DNA of 64,000 nt, taken from Verrucomicrobiota bacterium (GTDB lineage Bacteria > Verrucomicrobiota > Kiritimatiellia > UBA8416 > JABMPJ01). Shown here piece by piece: positions 8,463-16,783 of the stretch; the stretch's first letter is position 1, and each line of letters opens with the position of its first letter. The stretch spans positions 1-64,000 of the forward strand of contig JABGQM010000004.1 of assembly GCA_018648805.1 (NCBI GenBank). Direction: 5' to 3'. Both the position numbers and the translations under genes were made by a program. The notes under the pieces were generated by a model. It had not been told where the DNA came from. It ran no database searches and saw only the letters and a program-made list of their open reading frames with translations.

Positions 8463-9793
8463 AGGTTACGTTCATCGTGCCCGCCGTGGGCCGAAAGCCT
8501 GGACAGCGGTATGTGCGGACATGGCAAATGGAGCCCCTGGCCATCGCCACATTGGCGGCCCTGACGCCGCCGCAGATCGAGCGGTGCTTCTTCGATGATC
8601 GCGTCGAGTCAGTGGACTATGATGTCGCAACGGACCTGGTCGCCATCAGCGTGGAAACCTACACCGCGCGTCGGGCCTATCAGATCGCTGCCCGTTACAG
8701 AAAAAGAGGCGTACCCGTTGTCATGGGCGGGTTCCATCCCACGCTTGCCCCGCAAGATGCGTTGGCGCACGCCGATGCGATCGTCATGGGCGAAGCCGAG
8801 ACGTCCTGGCCGGAACTTCTGGCAGATGTTGCGGCCGGCAAGATGAAGCGTCAGTACCAGCAGGAGCAGCGTCCATCGCTGGCCGGCCACTTTCCCGACC
8901 GCTCCATCTACGGGGACAAGACCTATCAACCCATCGCGCTGGTTGAAACAGCGCGCGGCTGCAGGTTCACGTGTGATTTCTGTTCGATCACGCGGTTCTA
9001 CAAGCGATCGCACCAACAGCGCCCGGTCGAAGACGTCGTGCAGGAGATCGCGTCGCTCGATCAACGCTATGTCTTCTTCACCGATGACAATATCGGCGTC
9101 AACAAGGCGCGATTCCGTGAGCTGCTGACGGCACTGGTCCCGTTGAAGATCTCGTGGTCGGCACAAGTCAGCATCGATGTCGCGCGGGATGAAGAACTGC
9201 TCCAGCTCATGCGGCGCAGTGGCTGCGTCTGTGTGCTCATCGGTTTCGAGAGTTTGAATCCAGCGGTCTTGTCGCGCATGGACAAAAGTGTGAATGGGCA
9301 GGCCGAGATCTATGACGACGCGGCGCGCGCCCTCCGCAAGCATGGCATCGGCGTCTATGGCACGTTTGTGTTCGGGTACGACCATGATGATCAAGGGAGC
9401 TTCGAGCAGACCCTGGCGTTTGCCCAGCGGCATGGCTTCTTCTTCACGGCCTTCAATCATCTGGTGCCCTTTCCCGGCACCCCGCTATACGATCGATTGC
9501 ACAAGGAGGGTCGGCTGCTTCATGCGAAGTGGTGGTTGGCGGAGGGGTACCGCTTTGGTGACCTTGCTTTTCGAGTCAAGGGAATGTCCGAGGAGCAACT
9601 GGCGGACCTCTGCTATACCTTTCGCCAGCGGTTCTATGGACCGCTGTCCATTCTGCGCCGCCTGGCGAACTGGCGGGCCAATGGCCGGTCGCCCCGTCGT
9701 CTGTTCCTCTATCTGTCGCTCAACATTCTCAGCCGCAACGATGTGGACGGACGTCAACAGTTGCCCTTGGGGTTGGTGGGGGAGCCGCTATGA
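8459..9793 (+). CDS. B12-binding-type radical SAM enzyme (operon copy 2, group A)
   Basis: A 444-residue protein whose start overlaps the previous stop by four bases. The N-terminal cobalamin-type domain contains MEPLAIATLAALTPP, VETYTARRAYQIAARY and MGGFHPTLAPQDA. The iron-sulfur motif is C168-x3-C172-x2-C175 (RGCRFTCDFC). FFTDDNIG and IGFESLNP mark later strands of the barrel, and PFPGTPLYDRL lies near the C-terminal domain. It forms a paralogous group with the genes at 16780 and 18120. The DxHxxG histidine is absent, so cobalamin would bind without a lower-axial protein histidine, as in several known radical SAM methylases. Confidence 0.88.
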   Translation: MKVTFIVPAVGRKPGQRYVRTWQMEPLAIATLAALTPPQIERCFFDDRVESVDYDVATDLVAISVETYTARRAYQIAARYRKRGVPVVMGGFHPTLAPQDALAHADAIVMGEAETSWPELLADVAAGKMKRQYQQEQRPSLAGHFPDRSIYGDKTYQPIALVETARGCRFTCDFCSITRFYKRSHQQRPVEDVVQEIASLDQRYVFFTDDNIGVNKARFRELLTALVPLKISWSAQVSIDVARDEELLQLMRRSGCVCVLIGFESLNPAVLSRMDKSVNGQAEIYDDAARALRKHGIGVYGTFVFGYDHDDQGSFEQTLAFAQRHGFFFTAFNHLVPFPGTPLYDRLHKEGRLLHAKWWLAEGYRFGDLAFRVKGMSEEQLADLCYTFRQRFYGPLSILRRLANWRANGRSPRRLFLYLSLNILSRNDVDGRQQLPLGLVGEPL

Positions 9794-10875
9794 TCTTCCG
9801 CCTGGCCTCACCCTCGGACGATGCCCAACTCAGACGTCTGATGCGGGAAAACGTCATGCCGGGCCATATCAGGATGGTCTACGCGCGCGAACCAAACTTC
9901 TTTGCGGGTCAGCATGATGACACACAGACGATCGTCGCAGATCACAACGGCGACATCGTGGGCATGGGCAGTCGCACGTGCAGACGGTTGTACCTCAACG
10001 GACGAGCGCAACGTTTCGGATATCTCTCGGGCCTGCGACTCTCTCCCTCAGCCCAACACGGAACCGCGCTGGCCCGCGGCTATTCGTTCTTGAAGCAGTT
10101 GCACGCTGACGGCCAGGCACCTGCATACCTCACCACCATCATTCATGGCAACGGGCATGCGAGCGAGACGCTCACGAGCGGGCGGGCAGGACTTCCGGCT
10201 TACCGCCATATGGGCCGCTACTTGACCCAGGTGTTTCCGGTCAGAAAACACCCGCTCCACGCCAAACCCCAAGATCCTCTCGTTATAGGCCGGGCGACAG
10301 ACGTCCCGGCCGTGGACCTATCGGCATTTCTTGCCGCAGAGGGAGCAAAGCGGCAGTTCTTTCCTGTTGCCGGTGTTAACGGCGAGATCTCCGGTCTGCT
10401 CAAGCAGGTCGGCGTGGATAACGTACTTGTCGCACAGGAAGGTGGCGCGATTGTGGGCACCATGGCGATCTGGGATCAAGGGCAACACAAGCAACACATC
10501 GTGGACGGGTACTCCCGCCTGTTCAGATGTCTGGTTCCTTTCGTCAATCTGTTCTTGCGGCTGAGAGGGTGTCACGCTCTTCCGCTGGCCGGCCAGCAGG
10601 TCCGCTATGCCACGGTGGCCCTTGTCTGCATACGGCATGATGATCCACGCGTCTTCCGTGCCCTCTTTCAAAGCATCATGGCGAAGGCGAGCGCCGCTGG
10701 CCTACATCAAGTGGCAGTCGGGATGCATGCACACGACCCGCTGCGGGCATGCTTGAGGAAGCGCTTCCGCGTTATCTATCGTAGTGGACTCTACCTGGTA
10801 TCCTGGGAGGACACGCCTCTGTGTCGCTCCCTTGATGACACGTTCGTTCCGTACATGGAGTTAGGCACACTTTAG
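9790..10875 (+). CDS. GNAT-fold acyltransferase-like protein
   Basis: A 361-residue protein starting by a four-base overlap. The opening MIFRLASPSDDAQLRRLM is a typical GNAT N-terminus, followed by IVGMGSRTCRRLYLNG and GYLSGLRLSPSAQHG (the strand and helix that hold acyl-CoA). A second half (about residues 165-355) may be another degenerate GNAT domain, giving a tandem arrangement. Such proteins transfer acyl groups from CoA to amines; the acceptor is unknown. Its position after two radical SAM genes and before a second GNAT-like gene implies tailoring of the same product. Confidence 0.7.
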   Translation: MIFRLASPSDDAQLRRLMRENVMPGHIRMVYAREPNFFAGQHDDTQTIVADHNGDIVGMGSRTCRRLYLNGRAQRFGYLSGLRLSPSAQHGTALARGYSFLKQLHADGQAPAYLTTIIHGNGHASETLTSGRAGLPAYRHMGRYLTQVFPVRKHPLHAKPQDPLVIGRATDVPAVDLSAFLAAEGAKRQFFPVAGVNGEISGLLKQVGVDNVLVAQEGGAIVGTMAIWDQGQHKQHIVDGYSRLFRCLVPFVNLFLRLRGCHALPLAGQQVRYATVALVCIRHDDPRVFRALFQSIMAKASAAGLHQVAVGMHAHDPLRACLRKRFRVIYRSGLYLVSWEDTPLCRSLDDTFVPYMELGTL

Positions 10876-10887
10876 CGGCAGGCAGAT

Positions 10888-11616
10888 ATGGGCATGAAGA
10901 TTGACATTGTAGGGTGCGGCCGCGTGACTGCCGATGAACGTGTCGCGATGTACGCGGTGTTTGCGCGCTACTACGAGAATCTCGATCGCGCCCGCTTTGA
11001 CCAGGATCTCGATACGAAGGATTGGGTGATTCAGCTACGCGACAACGATGGGTCCATCGTCGGGTTTTCCACGGTTGAGCAGTATCGACATGACGGCGCA
11101 GCCGGCGCGGCCGTGATTCTGTATAGCGGCGATACGATTGTCGACCGTGCCCACAGAAAGTGTGGCGATCTTGCCGGCGCGTTTGGTCATCTGCTGCTCA
11201 GGGCCGTCGCGGAGAGTGGCGACTTGCCGGTCTACTGGCTACTGACCTCAAAAGGCGTCAGGACGTATCGTTTCCTTCCCGTGTTCTTCAAGACCTTCTT
11301 CCCGCGCCATGACCAGGATCCGCCCGTGGCCTTCAAGCGGCTGCTTGACGAGGTCGCCACCCGGAAATTCGGCAGGAACTATTCGCCGGCTACCCAGGTG
11401 ATCCATCAGTGCGGGCAACGCGATTGGCTCTGTGCCGAGGAGCATGATCCGCTTCTGCTCAAGCGGTCTGATGCCCATATCCGCTTCTTCCTGCAACAAA
11501 ACCCTGGCTATATCAAGGGGGATGAACTGGCGTGCATGGCCCAGATGTCTGAGGAGAACCTGAACACACGGGCGCTGCGTGTCATCAGGAACAGGGAGGT
11601 CACCTGGCGTGAATAG
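10888..11616 (+). CDS. GNAT-like protein of unknown substrate
   Basis: A 242-residue protein. The stretch WVIQLRDNDGSIVGFSTVEQY resembles the central beta strands of GNAT proteins, and YSGDTIVDRAHRKCGDLAGAFGHLLL looks like the CoA-binding strand and helix. The call rests on this pattern only. Two in-frame ATGs (10888 and 10894) are possible starts, 12 or 18 bases after the upstream stop. Its end overlaps the start of the GH3 gene by eight bases, so production of the two is probably coupled. Confidence 0.55.
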   Translation: MGMKIDIVGCGRVTADERVAMYAVFARYYENLDRARFDQDLDTKDWVIQLRDNDGSIVGFSTVEQYRHDGAAGAAVILYSGDTIVDRAHRKCGDLAGAFGHLLLRAVAESGDLPVYWLLTSKGVRTYRFLPVFFKTFFPRHDQDPPVAFKRLLDEVATRKFGRNYSPATQVIHQCGQRDWLCAEEHDPLLLKRSDAHIRFFLQQNPGYIKGDELACMAQMSEENLNTRALRVIRNREVTWRE

Positions 11617-13267
11617 GCTGCGGACCCTAGGTTGCAATCTGATCTGCTTCGCCGGCTCTCTGCCCGGCTACATCCGGTTTCAGCACGCGGCGCGCCATCC
11701 GAGGCCCTGTCAGCGGCGGCGTATGCGACGTCTGCTCCACCGCAATCGGGCCACCGACTATGGTCGCGAACACAACGTCACTCAGATCGATAGCTGGGAG
11801 GCCTTCACGGAGCTGCCTCTAACGGACTATGATGACTACGGCAAGGCGGTGCAGCAGATCCTGAACGGTGCGCAGGAGGTCCTGACGGGCGAGCCAGTCA
11901 CCATACTCCAGCCGACCAGCGGCACGTCATCAAGCCCTAAGCTGATTCCGTATACCGCGGCGCTGGGGGCTGAGTTCAAGGCGGCCTTGGACGCATGGCT
12001 CTTCGATCTCTATGTGCAACGGCCGAAACTGCTTGGGGGTCCGCAGTATTGGTCGATCAGTCCCGCCAGCGAAAACAACGTGCGCTCGGGGGAGCATGTG
12101 CCGGTCGGATTTCTCGATGACGCGGAATACTTTGGTGCCCGTCGGCGCTGGATGATGGATTCCATCATGGCGGTGCCTTCGGAGGTCCGGATGATAACGG
12201 ACATGCAAGCGAATCAGTACGTCACCTTGCTCTTCCTGCTGCGTGAAACAAACCTGCGCCTCATGTCTGTCTGGCACCCGTCCTTTTTGACCATCCTCCT
12301 TGGCGTGATGCGCGACAAGTGGCCGCACTTGCTGCGGGATGTGGCGCACGGTGGCATCGCCCCGGACGTGAACGTAGCCGACGAGATCCGGCAGCGTCTC
12401 GCCAGTCGATTGCGCCCCGCGCCACGTCGTTCCCACGAGCTGGGGGACCTGGCCTTGGGGGCCGCGAACATCTGCGGGGCGATATGGCCGCATCTCCAGA
12501 TCATCAGTTGTTGGCGCGACGGGCAGGTGGCCTCTGAGATCGCCGAACTAGAGGGCCTCTTTCCCGGGGTGCTTATTCAGGGCAAAGGCTTGCTTGCTAC
12601 CGAAGGCGTTGTCAGCATCCCGCTCGGCCCGTCACAGCAACACGTGTGCGCCGTGACCTCACATATACTTGAGTTCCAGGATGACCGCGGCGTCGTGCAT
12701 CCTCTCTGGGATGTGACGTCCGGAGCGGTCTACTGCGTTATCCTGACCACGGCCGGCGGGTTGTATCGCTATCAACTAAGGGATCGTGTTGAGGTCACCG
12801 GCATGTATCACAAGACGCCCTGCGTCCGCATCCTGGGACGGGCGGGTGTGGTCTCGGACGGCGTGGGTGAGAAGCTGCATCTCGAACACGTCGAAGCGAT
12901 TGTAGCCCGTATCGCCGCGTTCTATTTCAAGCAACCACGCTTCATGGTGTTGGTGCCGTCATCGCACGATGGGACCCGCCACTACCGTCTGCTGGTTGAG
13001 ACCGGGCGTCGCGAGGACGCGCCAGACCTGGCAGCGGTGGCGGCGGCCTTAGAGGGCGAGCTGTGCCGCAACTACCACTACGCACATGCCCGCCAGCTCG
13101 GTCAACTGGCCGCCGCAGCGGTGATCCGCCTTGCGCCCAACGCTCAAGCGCGCTATCAAGAACTCATGGTCAGAGCGGGCGGCATCGCAGGCACCATCAA
13201 GTGTCCGGCACTCTGTACGGTGCCGGGAATGGAAGCGCATGTGGTCGCTGCACCGGAGCGCCGTTAG
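11609..13267 (+). CDS. GH3-family acyl-acid amido synthetase
   Basis: A 552-residue protein of the adenylate-forming GH3 superfamily. The ATP-binding motif is PTSGTSSSPKLIPYT (near residue 104). Further family marks are FWSISPAS-like text, a central SCWRDGQ segment and YRYQLRDRVEVTGM, the counterpart of the plant YRYRLGD motif. Plant GH3 enzymes adenylate jasmonate or auxin and attach amino acids; bacterial members are poorly characterised. I chose GTG 11609 because GGGAGGT ends nine bases before it; an earlier GTG at 11579 has no such site. In this operon it is the only visible enzyme that could activate a carboxylic acid, so it may join an acid to an amine. Confidence 0.85.
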   Translation: MNRLRTLGCNLICFAGSLPGYIRFQHAARHPRPCQRRRMRRLLHRNRATDYGREHNVTQIDSWEAFTELPLTDYDDYGKAVQQILNGAQEVLTGEPVTILQPTSGTSSSPKLIPYTAALGAEFKAALDAWLFDLYVQRPKLLGGPQYWSISPASENNVRSGEHVPVGFLDDAEYFGARRRWMMDSIMAVPSEVRMITDMQANQYVTLLFLLRETNLRLMSVWHPSFLTILLGVMRDKWPHLLRDVAHGGIAPDVNVADEIRQRLASRLRPAPRRSHELGDLALGAANICGAIWPHLQIISCWRDGQVASEIAELEGLFPGVLIQGKGLLATEGVVSIPLGPSQQHVCAVTSHILEFQDDRGVVHPLWDVTSGAVYCVILTTAGGLYRYQLRDRVEVTGMYHKTPCVRILGRAGVVSDGVGEKLHLEHVEAIVARIAAFYFKQPRFMVLVPSSHDGTRHYRLLVETGRREDAPDLAAVAAALEGELCRNYHYAHARQLGQLAAAAVIRLAPNAQARYQELMVRAGGIAGTIKCPALCTVPGMEAHVVAAPERR

Positions 13268-13368
13268 GGAAAGGAGTCGTAGGAGAGACGTGGGGTGGGC
13301 CAAAACAGGGATGGACGAATAGAGTGCGAGGCCGCATGACGCGGCGCGCACAGAAAGGTAGAAGAGAC

Positions 13369-13941
13369 ATGAAGAACAGTATCATCATCAGTTGTATGGT
13401 CGGCCTGCTGTGCCTGGCACAGCAGAGCGTGGGCGCAGAAGAAAACGGTGCCGAGCACGATGCGTTGCGCGCCTTGCGGGACAGGGCTGAGCAAGCCATC
13501 AATGCCGGCGACATGGTGGCTCTGCGGGGCTGCCTGGCGAAGGAGTTCACGTTCGTCACATCCGAACAGACCGTGCTGACAGATATGCCCGGCGTGGAGG
13601 CTTACTGGGATGGCATGTTCAAGAACGAGAAGTCGCCCGTGACCGCTATGAAGAGCACGTTTACAGCGGACATACTCACGACGTTCATGGCGCCAAACAT
13701 CGGCTACTGCCGCGGAACCAGTCGCGATGTCTACACCCTGCGCAACAAGCGCAAGGTCGCCGTCCAGAACAGGTGGACCACAGTGCTGATCAAAGAAGAC
13801 GGCGCGTGGAAGATCAGCACGGCCCATATCGGCATAAACTTCCTCGATAACCCCGTGCTGAAGGCCAGAGAGATGTCGTGGATCGGCAAGCTGGGTGTCG
13901 CGCTGAAGCTGCGCAAAATGCCGGGCGAAGTAAAGGAATAG
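13369..13941 (+). CDS. Exported NTF2-like (SnoaL/DUF4440-type) protein
   Basis: A 190-residue protein with a signal peptide (MKNSIIISCMVGLLCLAQQS, cut near GAEEN). The body reads as a cone-shaped NTF2 fold: a first helix with ALRDRAEQAINAGDM, then LAKEFTFVTSEQT, and the late strands NRWTTVLIKEDGAWKISTAH. Related proteins bind small hydrophobic ligands or act as cyclases or isomerases. Export implies part of the pathway, or binding of its product, is outside the cytoplasm. It follows the only sizeable gap (101 bases) in the operon. I see no coding sequence in that gap. Confidence 0.75.
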   Translation: MKNSIIISCMVGLLCLAQQSVGAEENGAEHDALRALRDRAEQAINAGDMVALRGCLAKEFTFVTSEQTVLTDMPGVEAYWDGMFKNEKSPVTAMKSTFTADILTTFMAPNIGYCRGTSRDVYTLRNKRKVAVQNRWTTVLIKEDGAWKISTAHIGINFLDNPVLKAREMSWIGKLGVALKLRKMPGEVKE

Positions 13942-13947
13942 GACCGC

Positions 13948-14664
13948 ATGACTGAGGAGGCTCACCTGGAACGCGCGCTTGGGAAGTTTAACTTTTCGGC
14001 AGGGCAGCGTCTTGCTCTGCTGTTTAGCAATTACATCCCCATGCTGCATGTCCTGATCATAGTGGTGACCCTCTGGGTGCCATGGGCGGCGATCGGCTGG
14101 CGGGTCTGCAGCGCCGTGGCGGTGTTGTACCTGTTGCCCCCTATCATCGCGCGATGCATCCTGAAGGTATGGCCGATTCGGGAGGGCACCATAGCGATGC
14201 CCTCCCGGGACTACTTCGTCTGGTGGGTGGTGCTCAATTTGCAGATCATCTTCTGTCGGTTGTCTTTCTTGGAAGAACTCATGCGCATTGTGCCCGGGGC
14301 CTACACCGCGTGGCTGAGGCTCTGGGGGTCGCGCATCGGCGCCTTTACCTATTGGGCGGCCGGACTGCGCATCCTGGACCGAAGCTTCCTGGATATTGGC
14401 GACGGGGTCGCCTTTGGTGCCGGGGTAAGGCTCAATCCTCACGTCATGGCAGAGAACGACACCGGCGAGATGGAGCTGATCCTGGCAACGGTCCATATTG
14501 GGGATAGAGCCATTGTCGGTGGGTATGCGCTGCTGACGGCCGGCACGCGGATAGCGGACGACGAGATGACACGTGCGTGTGTGACATCATCGCCCTTCAG
14601 TCACTGGCAGGGCGGCAAGAGGGTTAAGAAGAAAGCACCGGAGCCAGGCTCTGAGCCTGCGTAA
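13948..14664 (+). CDS. Membrane-anchored left-handed beta-helix (hexapeptide) protein
   Basis: A 238-residue protein. Two hydrophobic segments lie near residues 28-75 (YIPMLHVLIIVVTLWVPWAA and a second one ending YLLPPIIA). A hexapeptide-repeat part spans about 125-205, with turns such as IGDGVAFGAGVRLNPHV and HIGDRAIVGGYALLTAGTRI. The fold is that of LbH acyltransferases, though the short coil may mean a structural or non-catalytic role. Membrane anchoring points to a lipid-like or surface product. The C-terminus is Lys/Glu/Pro-rich. It starts six bases after the previous stop. Confidence 0.7.
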   Translation: MTEEAHLERALGKFNFSAGQRLALLFSNYIPMLHVLIIVVTLWVPWAAIGWRVCSAVAVLYLLPPIIARCILKVWPIREGTIAMPSRDYFVWWVVLNLQIIFCRLSFLEELMRIVPGAYTAWLRLWGSRIGAFTYWAAGLRILDRSFLDIGDGVAFGAGVRLNPHVMAENDTGEMELILATVHIGDRAIVGGYALLTAGTRIADDEMTRACVTSSPFSHWQGGKRVKKKAPEPGSEPA

Positions 14665-14667
14665 GTC

Positions 14668-15654
14668 ATGACCATCGACATGCATGTACATCTGGCGGAT
14701 GTGGAGGCCTTGCGGTCTGCTCAGCAGGCTGGCCGGGCTCCGCGTGCGAGTCGGCACCTGTCGCGTGCACTCCGCCGGACGCTGGCGGCGTGCTCGGTGT
14801 CGCCGGATGGCGGGCGCGTCAATGAGCAGTGGACCCACTGTCTGGCGGACTGGGTGAACGAGAGTCAACTGGACAGAGCGGTTGTGTTGGCGCTTGATGC
14901 CGTATTTGACCGGGAGGGGCACACCCGCCCCGCGCAGACCGTGTTGCATGTCGATAACGATTTCGTCTGTTCCGTCGCGGCGCAGCATCCGGAATTCATG
15001 TTCGGCGCAAGCATTCATCCCTACCGGCGCGATGCGGTCGGTGAGCTCGAGCGGCTCATCGGCAAGGGCGCATGTCTCGTTAAGTGGATACCGTCCGGTC
15101 AGCATATCGAGCCTGATGATCCCCAGTGCATGCCCTTCTACGAAGCGCTGGCGCACCATGGCGTGCCCTTGCTCTCCCATACCGGGGTTGAGCACACGTT
15201 GGGCAGCCGACGCTCAGACTATAACCATCCGCGAAGACTGATTCCCGCGCTCCAGAAGGGCGTCACGGTTATAGCGGCACATTGCGGGACCCATCTCTTT
15301 CTGCACGAGCCGTCCCACTTTCACGCCTGGGCCGCCTTGGCGCGCAAATATGAGAACCTGTACGGTGACTCGGGCGCGTTCTCCATTGTGACACGCATCC
15401 CATGGCTCAGACGTATTCTCAGGGACGAGGTATTGCGCGCGAAGCTGCTCTACGGTTCCGACTTTCCGGGTATCCCCTCACCATCATGGTGCTGGCAACT
15501 CGGGCTCAAACAGATGCGTGACCTATCCGAAATCACCAATCCGCTGGAGCGGAATGTACGGGTCATGAAGGCTCTGGATGTACCGCGCGAAGCATTCGAA
15601 CGTGTTGAGAGCTTGCTTTGCTTAACCAAGGAGGATGTATCAAGTGAGTGTTGA
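14668..15654 (+). CDS. Amidohydrolase-family metal-dependent hydrolase
   Basis: A 328-residue TIM-barrel hydrolase. Metal-site motifs in order are the HxH of DMHVHL (residues 4-9), LVKWIPSG with a possible bridging lysine, the histidine of LLSHTGVEH, AAHCGTH, and the aspartate in YGSDFPG. This matches the amidohydrolase_2 family, which includes decarboxylases and hydrolases of cyclic or aromatic acids. The substrate is unknown. Its last bases overlap the start of the next radical SAM gene by 11. Confidence 0.82.
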   Translation: MTIDMHVHLADVEALRSAQQAGRAPRASRHLSRALRRTLAACSVSPDGGRVNEQWTHCLADWVNESQLDRAVVLALDAVFDREGHTRPAQTVLHVDNDFVCSVAAQHPEFMFGASIHPYRRDAVGELERLIGKGACLVKWIPSGQHIEPDDPQCMPFYEALAHHGVPLLSHTGVEHTLGSRRSDYNHPRRLIPALQKGVTVIAAHCGTHLFLHEPSHFHAWAALARKYENLYGDSGAFSIVTRIPWLRRILRDEVLRAKLLYGSDFPGIPSPSWCWQLGLKQMRDLSEITNPLERNVRVMKALDVPREAFERVESLLCLTKEDVSSEC

Positions 15655-16783
15655 TGCCTGGAGACTACCGTGGCAGGGCAAGATGGTTCCGCATGCCGTA
15701 ATAGAGATCCTGCGTGAATGCAATATCACGTGCCGTGCCTGTTATAAGAACTGCCCGCCCGAGCCGCCAAAGACCTTGGTGCAGATTGAGGAGGAATTGG
15801 ATGCGCTGCTGGAGCTGCGCCGCTTGAGTTCTGTAAGTCTTTTGGGTGGCGAAGTCTCTCTGCACCCGCAGCTCTGCGATATTATTCGCCTGATCAAAGG
15901 CAAGGGGCTGTGCGTTGAGCTCATGACCAATGGCGTCACTATGGATGCCGATTTCTGTCGAAGCTTGAAGGACGCCGGGTTGGATGTCATCTACTTCCAC
16001 ATTGAGCGCGGCCAGACGCGACCGGACCTTCCGGACACCCATACCGGCGAAGACCTGAACAATCTGCGCCGCGAGAAGGCGGTGACGGCCGGACGGGCAG
16101 GCCTGGATGTGGGGCTGACCGCGACCGCTTATCCCGGCGAAATCCGAGACATTCACGACGTCATGTCACTGACCCTCGATACGCCTGAGCTCAACTACCT
16201 CCTGATCACACTGTTCAGAGACCATGCCGGCATACAATCGCTGCGTGGCGACATTCGCACTGGATTTGCGGGCAGCGGAACACCCCCGGATGCGTCCAGT
16301 TTGCAGAACAACACCTGGTTCGCGGAATGGGTCAGGAACGAGTTCGAGCTGGAGCCGTTTGGTTGGATGGGTTCCAATATGGACCGGGACGATCCGAGGT
16401 GGTTATCCTATCTTATTGGGGCGGTCTATGACGGCGATGCTGCTCCCCATATCGAGTACATCCGACCGAGCCTGCTTGAGAAAGTCTCGATGCTCATTTT
16501 TCGCATCGCCGGCCGCTATCCGATGTACCTCGAGCAGAACCAGGCACGCTTTCGGACGCAGCTGGCGCTGAACGGGATTCTCGGAGGTCGTCGTCGATCC
16601 AACAGGGAGTTGGTGCGGCGATCCGGAAAGAGCGGCGTGCAGCTGACCACCAAACGAATTCTGTTCCAGAACCCTGCAGAGCTGACGGCTGACGGGCAGC
16701 TCATTCATTGTGAATGGTGTCCGGATGCGGTGCTCAAGAATGGCGCACTGGTCCCCGTCTGTGTTGCCGACAATGTCTCATGA
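15644..16783 (+). CDS. Radical SAM enzyme without B12 domain
   Basis: About 379 residues from GTG 15644, which has AAGGAGG nine bases upstream; an ATG at 15635 is also in frame but touches that site. The radical SAM motif C26-x3-C30-x2-C33 (ECNITCRACY) lies close to the N-terminus, so there is no room for a cobalamin domain. GGEVSLHP is the SAM-binding GGE motif. C-terminal cysteines (CEWCPDAV ... PVCVAD) could ligate an auxiliary cluster as in SPASM or twitch proteins, but this is uncertain. It resembles the MoaA/PqqE-type branch. Its stop overlaps the next gene by four bases. Confidence 0.83.
   Translation: MSVDAWRLPWQGKMVPHAVIEILRECNITCRACYKNCPPEPPKTLVQIEEELDALLELRRLSSVSLLGGEVSLHPQLCDIIRLIKGKGLCVELMTNGVTMDADFCRSLKDAGLDVIYFHIERGQTRPDLPDTHTGEDLNNLRREKAVTAGRAGLDVGLTATAYPGEIRDIHDVMSLTLDTPELNYLLITLFRDHAGIQSLRGDIRTGFAGSGTPPDASSLQNNTWFAEWVRNEFELEPFGWMGSNMDRDDPRWLSYLIGAVYDGDAAPHIEYIRPSLLEKVSMLIFRIAGRYPMYLEQNQARFRTQLALNGILGGRRRSNRELVRRSGKSGVQLTTKRILFQNPAELTADGQLIHCEWCPDAVLKNGALVPVCVADNVS

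Noticed and set aside
13268..13368. Possible RiPP precursor in the gap of the large operon
   Set aside because: Only very short frames with no ribosome site or leader-like sequence are present.
13264..14496. 410-codon open frame on the minus strand
   Set aside because: It lies opposite the GH3 end and the NTF2-like and LbH genes, is rich in His/Arg/Gln/Pro as expected for an antisense frame in GC-rich DNA, and has no ribosome site or family resemblance.
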